DNA from: Rutidosis leptorrhynchoides
Lineage: Eukaryota; Streptophyta; Magnoliopsida; Asterales; Asteraceae
NCBI RefSeq assembly: GCF_046630445.1
Contig: NC_092334.1
Location: 107,953,001 to 108,017,000 of the forward strand
DNA length: 64,000 nucleotides
Direction of reading: 5' to 3'
Both the position numbers and the translations under genes were made by a program. Below the pieces are notes generated by a model, which was not told where the DNA came from, did not search any database, and saw only the letters and a list, made by a program, of their open reading frames with translations. This document shows, one piece after another, positions 47,857 to 59,289 of this stretch (positions within the stretch are counted from its first letter, which is position 1; the number at the start of each line of letters is the position of its first letter).

Positions 47857-48030
47857 ATGCTTAATCCAGTTCTGATCCTTGTCCTCATCCTTACTATCGT
47901 AACAATCATTCTCCTTTTCCAACTTCCACCAGATGAATCTGTTTATTTCTATTATGCTCTAGGGATTATTGTATTTATAATCGTCCCGTGTCTTTATATT
48001 GCTATACGTACTGATATCCACGGTTTGTAA
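47857..48030 (+). CDS. 57-codon two-helix membrane ORF, antisense in the LTR element
   Basis: ATG 47857 to TAA 48028-48030. Residues ~5-22 (VLILVLILTIVTIILLF) and ~33-51 (YYALGIIVFIIVPCLYIAI) are two hydrophobic helices joined by QLPPDESVYF, with a short RTDIHGL tail: a small hairpin-type membrane protein. It runs antisense to the host element, about 540 bp from its 3' LTR. TATAAATTAAA lies ~80 bp upstream (near 47776) and a C/T-rich leader follows. Antisense ORFs between pol and the 3' LTR are known in some plant gypsy lineages (Tat/Ogre type), mostly of unknown role. Two such clean hydrophobic runs with a charged linker in such a short frame argue for coding, but nothing here proves translation. 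I know no named family. Confidence 0.4.
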   Translation: MLNPVLILVLILTIVTIILLFQLPPDESVYFYYALGIIVFIIVPCLYIAIRTDIHGL

Positions 48031-48099
48031 TTTCGGTGTTGTCATTGGGCTTTATATTTTCTCTTATATTTTGGATCTCTTTGCCTTTTTATTATCCTC

Positions 48100-50250
48100 C
48101 CGACCTCTAGTAAAGCGAGTAATGGTCCAGAATTCGTAAGTATGGAATTTTGGATAAACATCATGTTCTAAATAAGAAAGAAGGTATTAGCACGATTTGA
48201 TTTGTCAAATTATCAGAATCACTGAGTATAGAACTATCAAGAATATATATTTTTGATATGTTCAGAAGTTACGCAGAATGAAAGAGTTATGTAACATGGC
48301 ACGTGATGACGTTATGATCTGTGAATCATCACATCTCATTAGAAACTCAGCATGACTTACTGTAATATAATCACGTTGATCAAGTATCATTATATTATAC
48401 TAACTCATGCATCAGTTCCCAACATTACTTCAATAACATTCATATTTTAGACTCGAAAGTTTACATAATATAGAAACTAACAGTTTCTATATGATGTAAC
48501 ACTAATAGTTCAAAGAGATAAATGATTTCAGATAAGATTAGTTATGAAAATATATTCAGAAATATCGAGGATATTTAAAATGAAAGATACGATAATATCT
48601 TTGAATATTTAAGATCAGAGGATGATGGAAACTATTGTCTGCAATGGTTTAGAGTAAGGAGCAAGATATTCACTAAAGACTTCAGCAGGCATTGAATCAT
48701 TTGGATTCTTTGAAGTCAAACTTATTATTTGTGATTTGTCCACGGTTTTCTTCATAGTTTTGCATAATCCGCTTTTCGGTACTAAATTTTCTATTGAGTG
48801 TTTCCAATACTCCATTATTTATCATCAAACTTTCGATGGTTAAGGTCGTGTACAGTTTTTGCTGTTGTATTCAGCTTTTTCAGAATTTGTGGTATTGATT
48901 TGTAGACTAGGTGCTTTTCAGAATTTCAGAATGGAAGATCATAATTCTAAGAGATAAATGTTATATGTTTACATATAACTGTTGATGTAGACATGCTGCG
49001 AGATTTCAAAATACTGATTACTGATTCCCGGTAATTGGTATGGCAGTTCTCGTTACAAGATCCGGATGAGTATATGATAGGGTTTTAACGAACAAATATA
49101 ATGATTCTTCGGAGAACTTAAGTCGATGAGTAATGAAGTTGTTGATAAGTTTCTGTTAATGTGGTGGAATATAAACAGTTCCCCGGTAACGATGACGAAA
49201 GGCAAGCTTATAAATCAAGATTATAATAAGGCTTGTCCTACTGAAAAGTCGAAGTTGACTTGCTGGAGCTGTGACAAAATTTGCTACTTTGAAAAGGGAT
49301 CGCAAAGTTATTTTTGCTAATAAATACCAAAGGATCTGACGCGGCTATGTGTTAAACTTTTACTCAGTTGCCGAGAGTTTCTCAGGTGCATAACTATATA
49401 CCAAAAATCTTTCCTTCCGTAGATGAAGTGCGGTTGATTCATCCTATCGATTGATGTGTTTTCAAGAATCATGAAAGGTTTGAACGCAGATTGTAATCGT
49501 CAAGATACAAATGAGGTTTAAGATGAAATCAAGTGGCAAACTTGAAGATTTGTTTAGTTTCATATGTTATAATCAATATTTTAATTCATTTTAATTGTCC
49601 AATGTTGGTAGTCCTCGATTGATAGTCCACAGTTAGCAATTCAACAATTCATATATGATTTAATATATAATATTCGAATTAATTAATACGTATCGTGACC
49701 CGTATACATGTCTCAGACTCGATCACAACTCAAATTATATATATTATTGTAGAATCAACCTCAACCCTATATAGAGAACTCGATCATTACTGCATATAGA
49801 GTGTCTATGGTTATTCCAAATAATATATATAGATGCGTCGATATGATATGTCAAAACCTTGTATACGTGTTCCGATATTTAAAGTGCGTAAAATAAATAA
49901 CAAAAATTTAATGACGATAATTAAAATTGCGAGAATGTAAATTACGATAATTAAATTGCGATAAATAAAATATAAACAGTTAGCAAGGAATAGTTAGCGT
50001 GGATTCTTAACAAAATTCTCATTGTTAATTTGTTTGTTTCTAACAATTTTTATTTTGTCCAATGTTTTCTTCATTATGCCACTTGTTGATTCTGATAGGT
50101 CAAAATCCAAATATGAAATTGAATGAAAATGGTTATTATGTGGTGAACGGATTCGTATATCTGTGGATGTAAGTAGGATAGTAAATGACTGTTGAATCAG
50201 ATTCGAAGAATGTACAGTGTAACTTATTAAGGTGAAATCTAAATATTCCT
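48100..50250 (-). other. Non-coding internal region of the minus-strand element
   Basis: No gag-pol similarity can be read on either strand. At 49690-49880 it contains a piece resembling the LTR interior of the F-box family in reverse (compare 9540-9780: GTGTCTATGGTTATTCCAAA, CAACCTCAACCCTATA). This shows a past recombination or nested LTR fragment. The rest is unrecognised. Confidence 0.55.
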
Positions 50251-50272
50251 CGGGTATTACCTACCCGTTAAA
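50251..50272 (-). promoter_or_regulatory. Internal PPT-like hairpin motif
   Basis: On the minus strand TTAACGGGTAGGTAATACCC plus G; it is the counterpart of 12654-12672 in the F-box element and lies just after the accessory ORF. It has the same CGGGTA/TACCCG stem. Confidence 0.5.
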
Positions 50273-50569
50273 ATATTTCCACCATTAACAGTTTGTACAA
50301 TAAAAATTCTAATTACAATCTTTATGAAAACATATATACATATATATTTTCTTCAGACGTAATCATGGATTTAATGAGTCAATGTGATATTAAACTCATC
50401 AGATTTACGGCTAGAACTAGAGTACATAATCTCTAAAACATTAGAGATTACATAATCACCATGAAGGACGAAGATAATTTATGTAGGACGATTTGTAGAA
50501 CGATGATTATGCTTGAGATATAGATTACGTGGTTGAGACGGGTGATTATGTTGTTGTTGTTGGTACTGG

Positions 50570-51145
50570 TTATGCTGCTGGTGCTGCTGATGGTGGTACT
50601 ATTGCTATCGGTGCTACCAGTGTTGTTGGTGTTGTGGTTGGTGATGATATTGGTGTGGTAAGTATAGCTTGTAGATCACGCACCATTCTTGTCAGGGTTT
50701 CTATCCTACCTTCTATCATTTCTATCCATCCACTCATCTGATTCGATAGATCTTGATTATCAATTCGAAGTTCCCTAACTTCTTCTAATATTCCCCTTCG
50801 ATTGGTATTCGGAAGTAGAGGTTGAATATTTTCTGAGATTGTAGTAACGCGACCTTCGAGGTGGAAAACTTTAGCAAGAAGGGTGAATACAGTGTTGCGC
50901 ATAGGTTCACCAGTGAGTACATCGTTTTCTCCGATGTTAGGCGGTAAGTTTGGTTCGCGGTAGGGCTCGCCTTCTTCATTTCTCCATCGAGTGAGTATGT
51001 CTCGAACCCACCCCCATCTCCTCCAGAAAGAAAAATAACTAAATGGTTGAGGCACTTCTGGTTCATTGACTTCGGAGTCTACTTCAATACGCATCTCGAA
51101 ATTGCTTCCGGAACTAATGGAATCCAAGCTAGGTGTAGGATCCAT
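50570..51145 (-). CDS. Accessory ORF of the non-autonomous LTR element
   Basis: ATG at 51145, 191 codons, intact. An acidic Ser-rich N-terminus (MDPTPSLDSISSGS) precedes an aromatic block (YFSFWRRWGWVRDILTRW). A predicted helical/coiled-coil region (~95-160: TVFTLLAKVFHLEGRVTTIS; EEVRELRIDNQDLSNQM; EGRIETLTRMVRDL) and a Pro/Thr/Ala-rich tail follow. No zinc knuckle or gag motif is visible. It occupies the first-ORF slot after the PBS, as the acidic and F-box ORFs do in the other element. A coiled-coil protein here might interact with the helper's Gag; that is inference. No family is recognised. Confidence 0.55.
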   Translation of the reverse strand: MDPTPSLDSISSGSNFEMRIEVDSEVNEPEVPQPFSYFSFWRRWGWVRDILTRWRNEEGEPYREPNLPPNIGENDVLTGEPMRNTVFTLLAKVFHLEGRVTTISENIQPLLPNTNRRGILEEVRELRIDNQDLSNQMSGWIEMIEGRIETLTRMVRDLQAILTTPISSPTTTPTTLVAPIAIVPPSAAPAA

Positions 51146-51535
51146 CTCTTATGATTAGTTAGAGGATTTTCGATATGAAATAATTTTCGGTTATCGAATA
51201 ATATTCTAATTATATAGAATATCTAATATAGTACAGAAGATCCCGAAGATTACGGAGGGAATTAAGGAAACGTGTCAGATAAAGTCTACAATGGCAGATA
51301 CGCTAAGATACGAATTTTGTCTATACACTATTCATGCAATCATTGCAGTAAGATGTGTCTAGACTAAGAATGATAAGCAGGTAATTTCCTAAGGATGATA
51401 AGCAGATGATTTCCGACTAGAAATGATAAGTAAAACTTATGACATGCAGACACGGTCGAAGTCCAGACTCACTAATGCCTCCTAACGACTTATCAGTTAG
51501 ACACACTAATGCAGACCTGGTTCGCTAAGACCTCT

Positions 51536-51547
51536 GCTCTGATACCA
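51536..51547 (-). other. Primer-binding site (initiator tRNA-Met)
   Basis: Minus strand TGGTATCAGAGC is a perfect 12-nt complement of plant initiator tRNA-Met, two bases from the 5' LTR. Confidence 0.9.
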
Positions 51548-52504
51548 ACTGTAGAGACCCGTCCTAATCCATCCGAACGAAGTCCATATCGATTATAAAC
51601 GATTCACAACAGTTGATTACATTGCGAGGTACTTGACCTCTATATGATACATTTTATAAACATTGCATTCGTTTTTGAAAAGACAATCTTTCATTACATC
51701 GAAAGTTGACGGCAGGCATACCATTTCATAATATATCTAACTATAATTGATTTAATAATAATCTTGATGAACGCAATGACTTGAATGTAACGTCTTTTGA
51801 AATATGTCATAAATGACTCCAAGTAACATCTCTAAGATGAGCAAATGCACAGCGGAAGATTTCTTTAATACCTGAGAATAAACATGCTTTAAAGTGTCAA
51901 CCAAAAGGTTGGTGAGTTCATTAGTTTAACATAAATAATCATTTCATAATTTTTAATAGACCACAAGATTTCATATTTCCATTTCTCATAAACATACGTC
52001 CCATGCATAGAGACAAAAATATCATTCATATGGATTGAACACCTGGTAACCGACATTCACAATATGCATATAAAAATATCCCCATCATTCTGGGATCCTC
52101 CTTCGGACATGATATAAATTTCGAAGTACTAAAGCATCCGGTACTTTGGATGGGGCTTGTTGGGCCCGATAGATCTATCTTTAGGATTCACGTCAATTAG
52201 GGTGTCTGTTCCCTAATTCTTAGATTACCAGACTAAAAAGGGGCATATTCGGTTTAATAATCCAACCATAGAATGTAGTTTTAAGTACTTGTGTCTATTT
52301 CGTCAAATATTTATAAAAGCAGCGCATGTATTCTCAGTCCTAAAAATATATATTGCAAAAGCATTTAAAAAGGGAGCAAATGAAAACTCACCTAATGTAT
52401 TTTGTAGTAAAAATACATATGAGTATATTGAACAATGCAGGGTTGGCCTCGGATTTACGAACCTATATCAATTGTTTATTTATCAATATACATAATTGTA
52501 ATCG

Positions 52505-52623
<119 letters not shown>

Positions 52624-53243
52624 TTATTAATTGTTACCTTATAATTTATGCCTTAATAACTTATATTCAAAAATATTAAATCTTGTTATGTTATATAGTT
52701 TTATATATATAGCCTTTGTTTATTAAGATTAGTAATTATAATAATACCAAAATGTTATTTGTATTGGTAAAAATGATAATAGTGATAATAATTAATGTTA
52801 CTAATAAAAATATTAAAGTTAGAAATTTTGTTAATATTAATATTAATGTTATTTTTTAATTATAAATCTTATAATGTTGATATTAGTAGTTTTTTTTTTT
52901 ATAAAATGAAAAATTTAATAATAATGGTAGTGAAAATATTAATTAATAATCCTAACCCTAATAATAATAATAATAATAATAATAATAGTTATTATGATAA
53001 TAATATTGATAATATACAAATAATAATATTAATTTCAAAATAATACTAATAATAGTAATGATGATACTTTTAATATAAATGATAGTAATATTAAGATTAA
53101 TAATACTTAATATTAACACTTAAGGATAATATCAATAATAATACTAGATATATTCTAATGTTAGTATTAATAATAATAATGATAATAATACCAATAATTA
53201 TATTACTAATAATAGTAACAACAATAATAACAATAATCATAAT

Positions 53244-53249
<6 letters not shown>

Positions 53250-53331
<82 letters not shown>
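53250..53331. repeat. (AAT)n microsatellite in LTR
   Basis: Trinucleotide array, partner of 46014-46086. Confidence 0.9.
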
Positions 53332-53332
<1 letters not shown>

Positions 53333-53381
53333 GAATAAGAAAACTACCTTAAGTGAAATGGGTTTCTAAAAAAAAAATAAC

Positions 53382-53449
53382 ATGGCAGCCCCTGGACTCG
53401 AACCCGAGACCTCTCGGTTACACAAACACCCCCAAGACCGTTGAACCCT
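53382..53449 (-). other. tRNA-like (SINE head) sequence, second LTR copy
   Basis: Counterpart of 46137-46203 with the B box intact, so it was part of the LTR at insertion. Confidence 0.5.
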
Positions 53450-54390
53450 TTCTGTTTTTTCTGATTTTATCTACCTGCTAAACTTATATAACGCGTACTT
53501 CTTTATTTCCCTATTTCTTCTACATCTCCACCATTTAAGTCGACTGGTAAATCACGATTTGTAACAAGACTATAATCTGTTTGTTTAAGGAATTAATAAC
53601 GAAACAGACTTTATGAATTTAAGTGATTGAAATTGATCAGAGTAAAACAATTTTTATAAACACAGAAAATAAAAACCCGTTTTGAACTCGATTGGTGATT
53701 TTGAAATCTAGATAGTTTTAAATTGTAGTTACAACATGAAATATACCCCAAATCATTCCTAGAAACTTTCTAACTCCTCGATTGAACTCATAACATAAAA
53801 ACGAATTCGAATTTCGTTAAAATCATACCGTTTGACTTTTGAAAACAAAGTTTGACTTTCAAAATTGGAATTCGATAATGAAGATTGAACCTTGAAAGTT
53901 TCCAGATAGTTTTAGTAAGAGATTTAGAACGTAACTGCATTTAAAGATTTTAAATTTTGTTAAGAAATCGAGATGTTAATAAAATGACTCAAGAACGGAG
54001 CTTAACGAGACAGTTGACATATTTTTTTGATTTTTAAAATTGTGAATTGCAGTAGGACATATACAATGTGTTTGAATACTGATTACCACAGCATTCGGAA
54101 TAGTTTGTGTTTGTTTCCTAGCTAAGATTTAGTCGACACCTGATATCCATTCGGGTACAGAAAGAAATAATAAAAAAATAAAATCGATTGAGACCTCTAA
54201 CGATTTTTGGATTCATATCTGTTTAATGGAATCGATTGAAAACAGACTCAGGCAAAAACAAAAATTATCAAAAGGTTGATAGTTACATGAAACTGCATCG
54301 ATCCCCTTTTTCTTTCTGATTTTTTTTATAAATTATAAAATAAGTTTTATTAATTAATAAATATATGTATTTTAGTATATTTATATATGT

Positions 54391-54393
<3 letters not shown>

Positions 54394-54481
<88 letters not shown>
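54394..54481. repeat. (AT)n microsatellite
   Basis: AT array at the left edge of the LTR segment missing from the partner LTR. Confidence 0.9.
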
Positions 54482-54484
<3 letters not shown>

Positions 54485-55046
54485 ATATGCATATCTATAT
54501 ATACGTACATATAGCAGTATTTAGTTTACACCGTATATATAATCTTATCCCTTTATTATTAATAATTAATAATTATATTTATATTAATAATAAAAATAAT
54601 AATAATATTATTTTTTTTAACTATAAAAATGATAAATATAGTATTGTTCATAATAATATTTTGTATTATTTATAATACTAATGATAATTATAATAATATA
54701 GATTTCTAATGAAAATGATAATAATAACTAAAATAATAATACTAATTGTAGTAATAACAAAAATTATAATTTTTAATACTAAATATAGTGATAATGATAT
54801 TATTGTTGATAGTAATAATATTAGTAATTATAACACTTTACATGTATTAACTTTCATATCTATATAATATATATTAAAATAATAATTTACAAGTAGTGAT
54901 ATTAATATTAATGTTAATAATAATAATGGGAGTAATAATATTATTAGTATAACAATTATATTTTAAACTTGTTGTATTTAATCTAATGTAATATTTAATA
55001 AGTATGTAATATATAGGTTACATAATACCTTTTATCAAATATTGAA

Positions 55047-55050
<4 letters not shown>

Positions 55051-55120
<70 letters not shown>
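55051..55120. repeat. (AT)n microsatellite
   Basis: Second AT array near the right edge of the LTR-specific segment. Confidence 0.9.
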
Positions 55121-55122
<2 letters not shown>

Positions 55123-55357
55123 ATTACTTATATATAGGTTTCATAAATATATATATACACACTTTTTTATGTATCTATATATATTTATTTATATTTAATT
55201 GTTCGTGAATCGTCGGTAACGGTTACAGGTCAATGAATTCATATAAACGAATTCAAAAATTTTTAAGACTCCATATTACAGACTTTGCTTATCGTGTCGA
55301 AATCATATAAGGTTCAAGTTTAAATTTGGTCGAAAATTCTCGGGTCGTCACAAACAT

Positions 55358-55959
55358 AATGTTGCAGTATTTTCAGTTGTCGTTATAAAGTATGAATTTT
55401 TCATATTACAAACGTGAAGAAAGTCGCAAGATGCTTAAGCTATGATATACACAATAAACAATATTAGTAAAAGTTAGAATATAAATTTATGGAAGAGCGT
55501 ATGCAGAGCTTGTATTATAGACAGAAGGGGTTACTTGACTCTTGCAAAATATTGTCTAGATACAAATTACACTATATTTTATGGATTAACAGGGATCACT
55601 TATGGTGTCTAAGGGTATATCAGTTTCTCTATTGTGGGATGTGTATGCTAGTTTATTGAGTATTTGTTGTTTGTTCATCCAGGTCCCATCCAAAAATAAT
55701 GAAAACGCTAAACGCATCTTTGCATTGACTGTTGCTATAATATTTTACTTTAGTCACTATAATGTTATACCATGTTGGTACATCTTTGAAGTTCAATACC
55801 TAGAATGCGTTTCTGCATATGTTTATTGAAATAGGTGAACTTGCACGTTATAGATGTACTGATTGAGAATTTTTATTGCATTAGTTATTTCTTATATTAT
55901 TACAGTATTGACTTATGAATTATCTAATTTGTGTGTTAGTTGTGGTTAAATGATCATGT
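55358..55959. other. Intron-like stretch upstream of the O-fucosyltransferase exons
   Basis: AT-rich with no recognised domain. It holds GAAGTTCAATACC (55789), which recurs as filler inside the telomere-like repeat at about 56417. Confidence 0.4.
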
Positions 55960-56375
55960 TCTTAGATGAAGCAACATTTGTTTAAACTGACAATCTGTGT
56001 TAATGGATATGTTGTCTTTTTGGGATGCACAAAAGGCTGTAATGATGAAGAAGTAGAAAAATTAACAAAAATGGGGTATTTTTATTTAAAAAAAGATTTG
56101 ATTTTTATTATTATTCGTTTAAGTTTTTTATTATTTCTCATCTGGGGTGTTTTTAAAATTTTTAGATATGCGTATCCATGATGGAAAGAGAAAGAAATCG
56201 ATTCGGATATTAAAAGAAAAGAAGGGTTGTGTCCTACGACATCAGAAGAAACTGCTTTAATTTTAAGATCATCGAGAGTTGATCAAAATATACAAATATA
56301 TATAGTTGCAGGTGAAATATATGGTGGGAAAAGGCTAACAGATAGTTTAGCTGCATTGTTGTCAAATCTGGTCAG
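55960..56375 (+). pseudogene. Plant O-fucosyltransferase-family gene fragment (two exons)
   Basis: The first exon piece reads FLGCTKGCNDEEVEKLTKM (to ~56072). After a short intron-like gap ending TTTTTAG (56165) the second reads YAYP, a TGA stop (56179-56181, where Trp is expected), then [40 protein letters not shown] and [10 protein letters not shown]. This matches the C-terminal half of plant GDP-fucose O-fucosyltransferase-like proteins (Golgi glycosyltransferases, DUF246 class): the GC...EEE...LT.MRYAYPWWKEK, GLCPLTPEE and GE.YGG landmarks. The frame ends in telomere-like repeats, so the rest of the gene is lost. The stop plus truncation make it a pseudogene. Confidence 0.8.
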
Positions 56376-56830
56376 TAGATTTAGGGTTTAGAGTTTTCGG
56401 GATTTAGGTTAGGTTTTGAAGTTCAATACCCTAAACCTAGGGGGTTTAGAGTTGTCAAATCTAAACAACGTTGTCATTAGTTTAGCTGTAGGGTTTAGAG
56501 TTTAGGGTTTAGATTTAGGGTATAGGGTTTATATTTTAGGGCTTAGGGTTTACGGTTAGGTTTTAGAGTTTTCGGGGTTTAGGTTAGGGTATAGATTTAG
56601 GGTGTAGGGTTTAGAGGTTAGGTTTAGGGTTTAGATTTACTGTTTAGGGTTTAGGTTAGGGTTTAGGTTTAGGTTTAGGGTTTAGAGTTTTCGGGATATA
56701 GGTTAGGGTTCAGGCTTTAGGGTGTAGGGTTTAGAGGTTAGGTTTAGGGTTTAGATTTATCGTTTAGGATTTAGGTTAGGGTTTAGGGTTTAGATTTAGA
56801 GTTTAGGTTTAGGGTTTTGGGTTTAGATTT
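56376..56830. repeat. Degenerate interstitial telomere-type repeat (TTTAGGG)n
   Basis: Dozens of TTTAGGG, TTTAGAG, TTTAGGTTAGGG and related units, G-rich on the + strand, begin immediately after the O-fucosyltransferase fragment. The plant telomere unit is TTTAGGG. Short non-telomeric inserts (TTTTCGGGATTTAGG; a TCAATACCCTAAACC piece) are mixed in. It runs up to an LTR end at 56831. Confidence 0.85.
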
Positions 56831-56980
56831 TGAGACGACCCGTCCTAATCCATAAGGACGAATACAATAACATATGATTACATTGCGAGGTATTTGACCT
56901 CTATATGATAAATTTTACAAACATTGCATTCGCTTTTAAAAGACAACTTTCATTTCATTGAAAGATGACAGACATGCTAT
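56831..56980 (-). mobile_element. LTR-end fragment of the gypsy-type family
   Basis: TGAGACGACCCGTCCTAATC, then GCGAGGTATTTGACCTCTAT and CATTGCATTCGCTTTTAAAA match the outer ~150 bp of the LTR at 51550. It is cut off at 56980, where TATAACAACCC begins. Confidence 0.75.
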
Positions 56981-57282
56981 AACAACCCTCACATTTCCAT
57001 ACTTGAATTGACTAATTTGCCCCTAGGGTTGTTATCCATACTTAATATATGATTAAATTCGACGTTGATTAAATATTTATTTTTTTGTCGACACGTTTTG
57101 TTAACTAAAGTTTATACTAATTATATAAAATAACTTTAGTTAATATTAATATTAATGTGTATTATATATAAAACTATATGTAACATAATTATTAATTAAA
57201 TGATAAGTTATTTTAATCATTATTTATATTTTTAGCTTATAAAAAAAAGAAATAAGATTTTTTTTTATAAATTAAATAATGA
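56981..57282. other. LTR-like fragment starting TATAACAACCC
   Basis: TATAACAACCCTCACATTTC resembles another plant LTR start (TGTAACAACCC). Its far end is not recognised. AT-rich, non-coding. Confidence 0.35.
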
Positions 57283-59289
57283 GTGATGTTTAAAGCTAAG
57301 GGGTATAAAATACTATTAAATTTTAGCAGAAAATACTATTAAATACGATACAATTTTACACAAGATATTTATTTATTTATAGAATGGATATACTTAAACC
57401 TTGCTACAACACTTATAGGCAGTGTACCTAATCGTACAGTAGTGTAGTTTTTAGTAAGTCCGGTTCGTTCCACAGGGAATCTTTTTCACAAAGCTTAACG
57501 CTATATTAGTTTAAATTTATAAAAATACAAATATATATATAAGTAATATTATTATTATAAAGGGGGGTTTTTATCGTTTAATGACCGGTTTGTCGATTTT
57601 AAAACTTTAGTCGCAGTTAAAACCAAATGTAAAATAATAAATAAATACAAGACTTAATTTAAAGCGTAAAGTAAATAACGATAATGAAATTGCGAATAAT
57701 AAAAGTGCGATAAAATAAACTTGCGATAATTAAAAAGTACGATAATTAAAAGTGCAATTAAATATAATAACAATAAATAAAAGTGCTATAATTAGAAGTG
57801 CAATTAAATATAAAATAAAGGAAATTAAATATGAAATAAAAGAATTATGCTTATTTAAACTTCCGTAATCATGATGTTTGACGTGTTGATTTTAGTTTTA
57901 TGCCCATGGGTTAATTGTCCTTTGTCCTGGATTATTTAATATGTCCATACGGATTTTATCCATAATAGTCCATCAGTCATAAATATAAAGAGCGAAAGCC
58001 TTCGTCAAATTATTCTTATTCCCGAAGTCAAATATTCCAACTAATTGGGGATTCGAATTGTAACAAGGTTTTAATACTTTGTTTAATGAATACACCAGGT
58101 TATCGACTGCGTGTAAACCAAGGTTTTACTACTTTGTTAACAATTACACCAATTACCCTTGAATGTAATTCACTCCTGTTTCAACAAGTCTATTAACTAT
58201 TAATCCAGTTCCGTATCCGGTAAAATGAATAATTATTGGTATTTATAGATATCCCGCCCACCGTACCCAGTCAAGCGTATGTGGTTATATATAAATACGT
58301 CAAATTATAAGTTTGTATATTAAATTAACAAGGTATTGTTTAGTTAATATAAAACCCATTAATAGCCCATAGTCTAATTTCCACAAGTGTCGTTCTTTTA
58401 TCCAAACCCCAATTATGGTACAAAGCTCAATTACCCAATTTTAGTAATTAGCCCAACATCATGATTACTTCGGATTAAATAAGCATAATAATAACTTAGC
58501 TACGAGACATTAATGTAAAAAGGTTGAACATAACTTACAATGATTAAAAATAGCGTAGCGTTACACGGACAGAATTTCGACTTACACCCTTAAAACATTC
58601 GCTAACATACCCTTATTATTAGGATTAAAATTAAAATTAAAATTAAAATATAAATTATAAATATAAATATTACGTATATAGATAGAGAGATGGATATATA
58701 TTATATGTTTTTGCGATCAGAATTCGTTTGCTTTTATAGGGAGTTTCAGTTTTTGGGGCTCCGCGACTCGCGGCCCATTCCTTCTTCAAACTCCGCGAGT
58801 CGCGGAGATCGTTTTCACAGCTCACCCACATTTGGCTCTTTTTTTGCCGACGATTTATTTTATAAATATAATATATATATATAATTAATATAATTAATTA
58901 TATATTATATTATATTTATATACATAGTTAACTTGTAATTTTTAGTCCGTTGCGTCGAGCGTTGAGAGTTGACTCTGGTCCCGGTTCTGAATTTTCGAAC
59001 GTCCTTGCGTACAATTTAATATCTTGTACTTTGCGTTTTGAATCTTGTACTCTTGTAATTTCGAGACGTTTCTTATCAATAATTGGAACCTCTTTGATTG
59101 TATTTTGTACTTTTGAGCTTTTTGGTCGTTTGCGTCTTCAATTCGTCGAATCTGTCTTTTGTCTTCACCTTTTATTATTTAAACGAATATCACTTGTAAA
59201 TAGAACAATTGCAACTAAAAGCTTGTCTTTCTTGAGGAATAATGCTATGAAATATATGTTCGTTTTTAGCATTATCAAATATTCCAACA
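57283..59289 (-). repeat. Probable 3' LTR of the Athila-like element
   Basis: In element sense it would start TGTTGGAATATTTGATAATG (at 59289), preceded by GACAAGCAACGCTCAAG, and end near 57283 (CATCACTCA). It contains ACCGGACTTACTAAAAACTA (reverse of ~57435) and a paired GC-rich hairpin (58759-58807). Without the second LTR the boundaries are inferred from TG/CA only. Confidence 0.4.
58759..58807. repeat. Paired GC-rich hairpins in the Athila-like LTR
   Basis: CTCCGCGACTCGCGG (58759-58773) and CTCCGCGAGTCGCGGAG (58791-58807) are strong, nearly perfect palindromes 17 nt apart. The second is preceded by CTTCAAA. They stand out in strongly AT-rich DNA. Confidence 0.85.

Noticed and set aside
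50529-50741. Plus-strand Val/Gly-rich 70-codon frame.
   Set aside because: Shadow of the Pro/Thr/Ala-rich tail of the minus-strand accessory ORF.
56376-56830. CRISPR-like or satellite array.
   Set aside because: Units are degenerate TTTAGGG telomere-type repeats, not spaced direct repeats; this is also a plant nuclear sequence.
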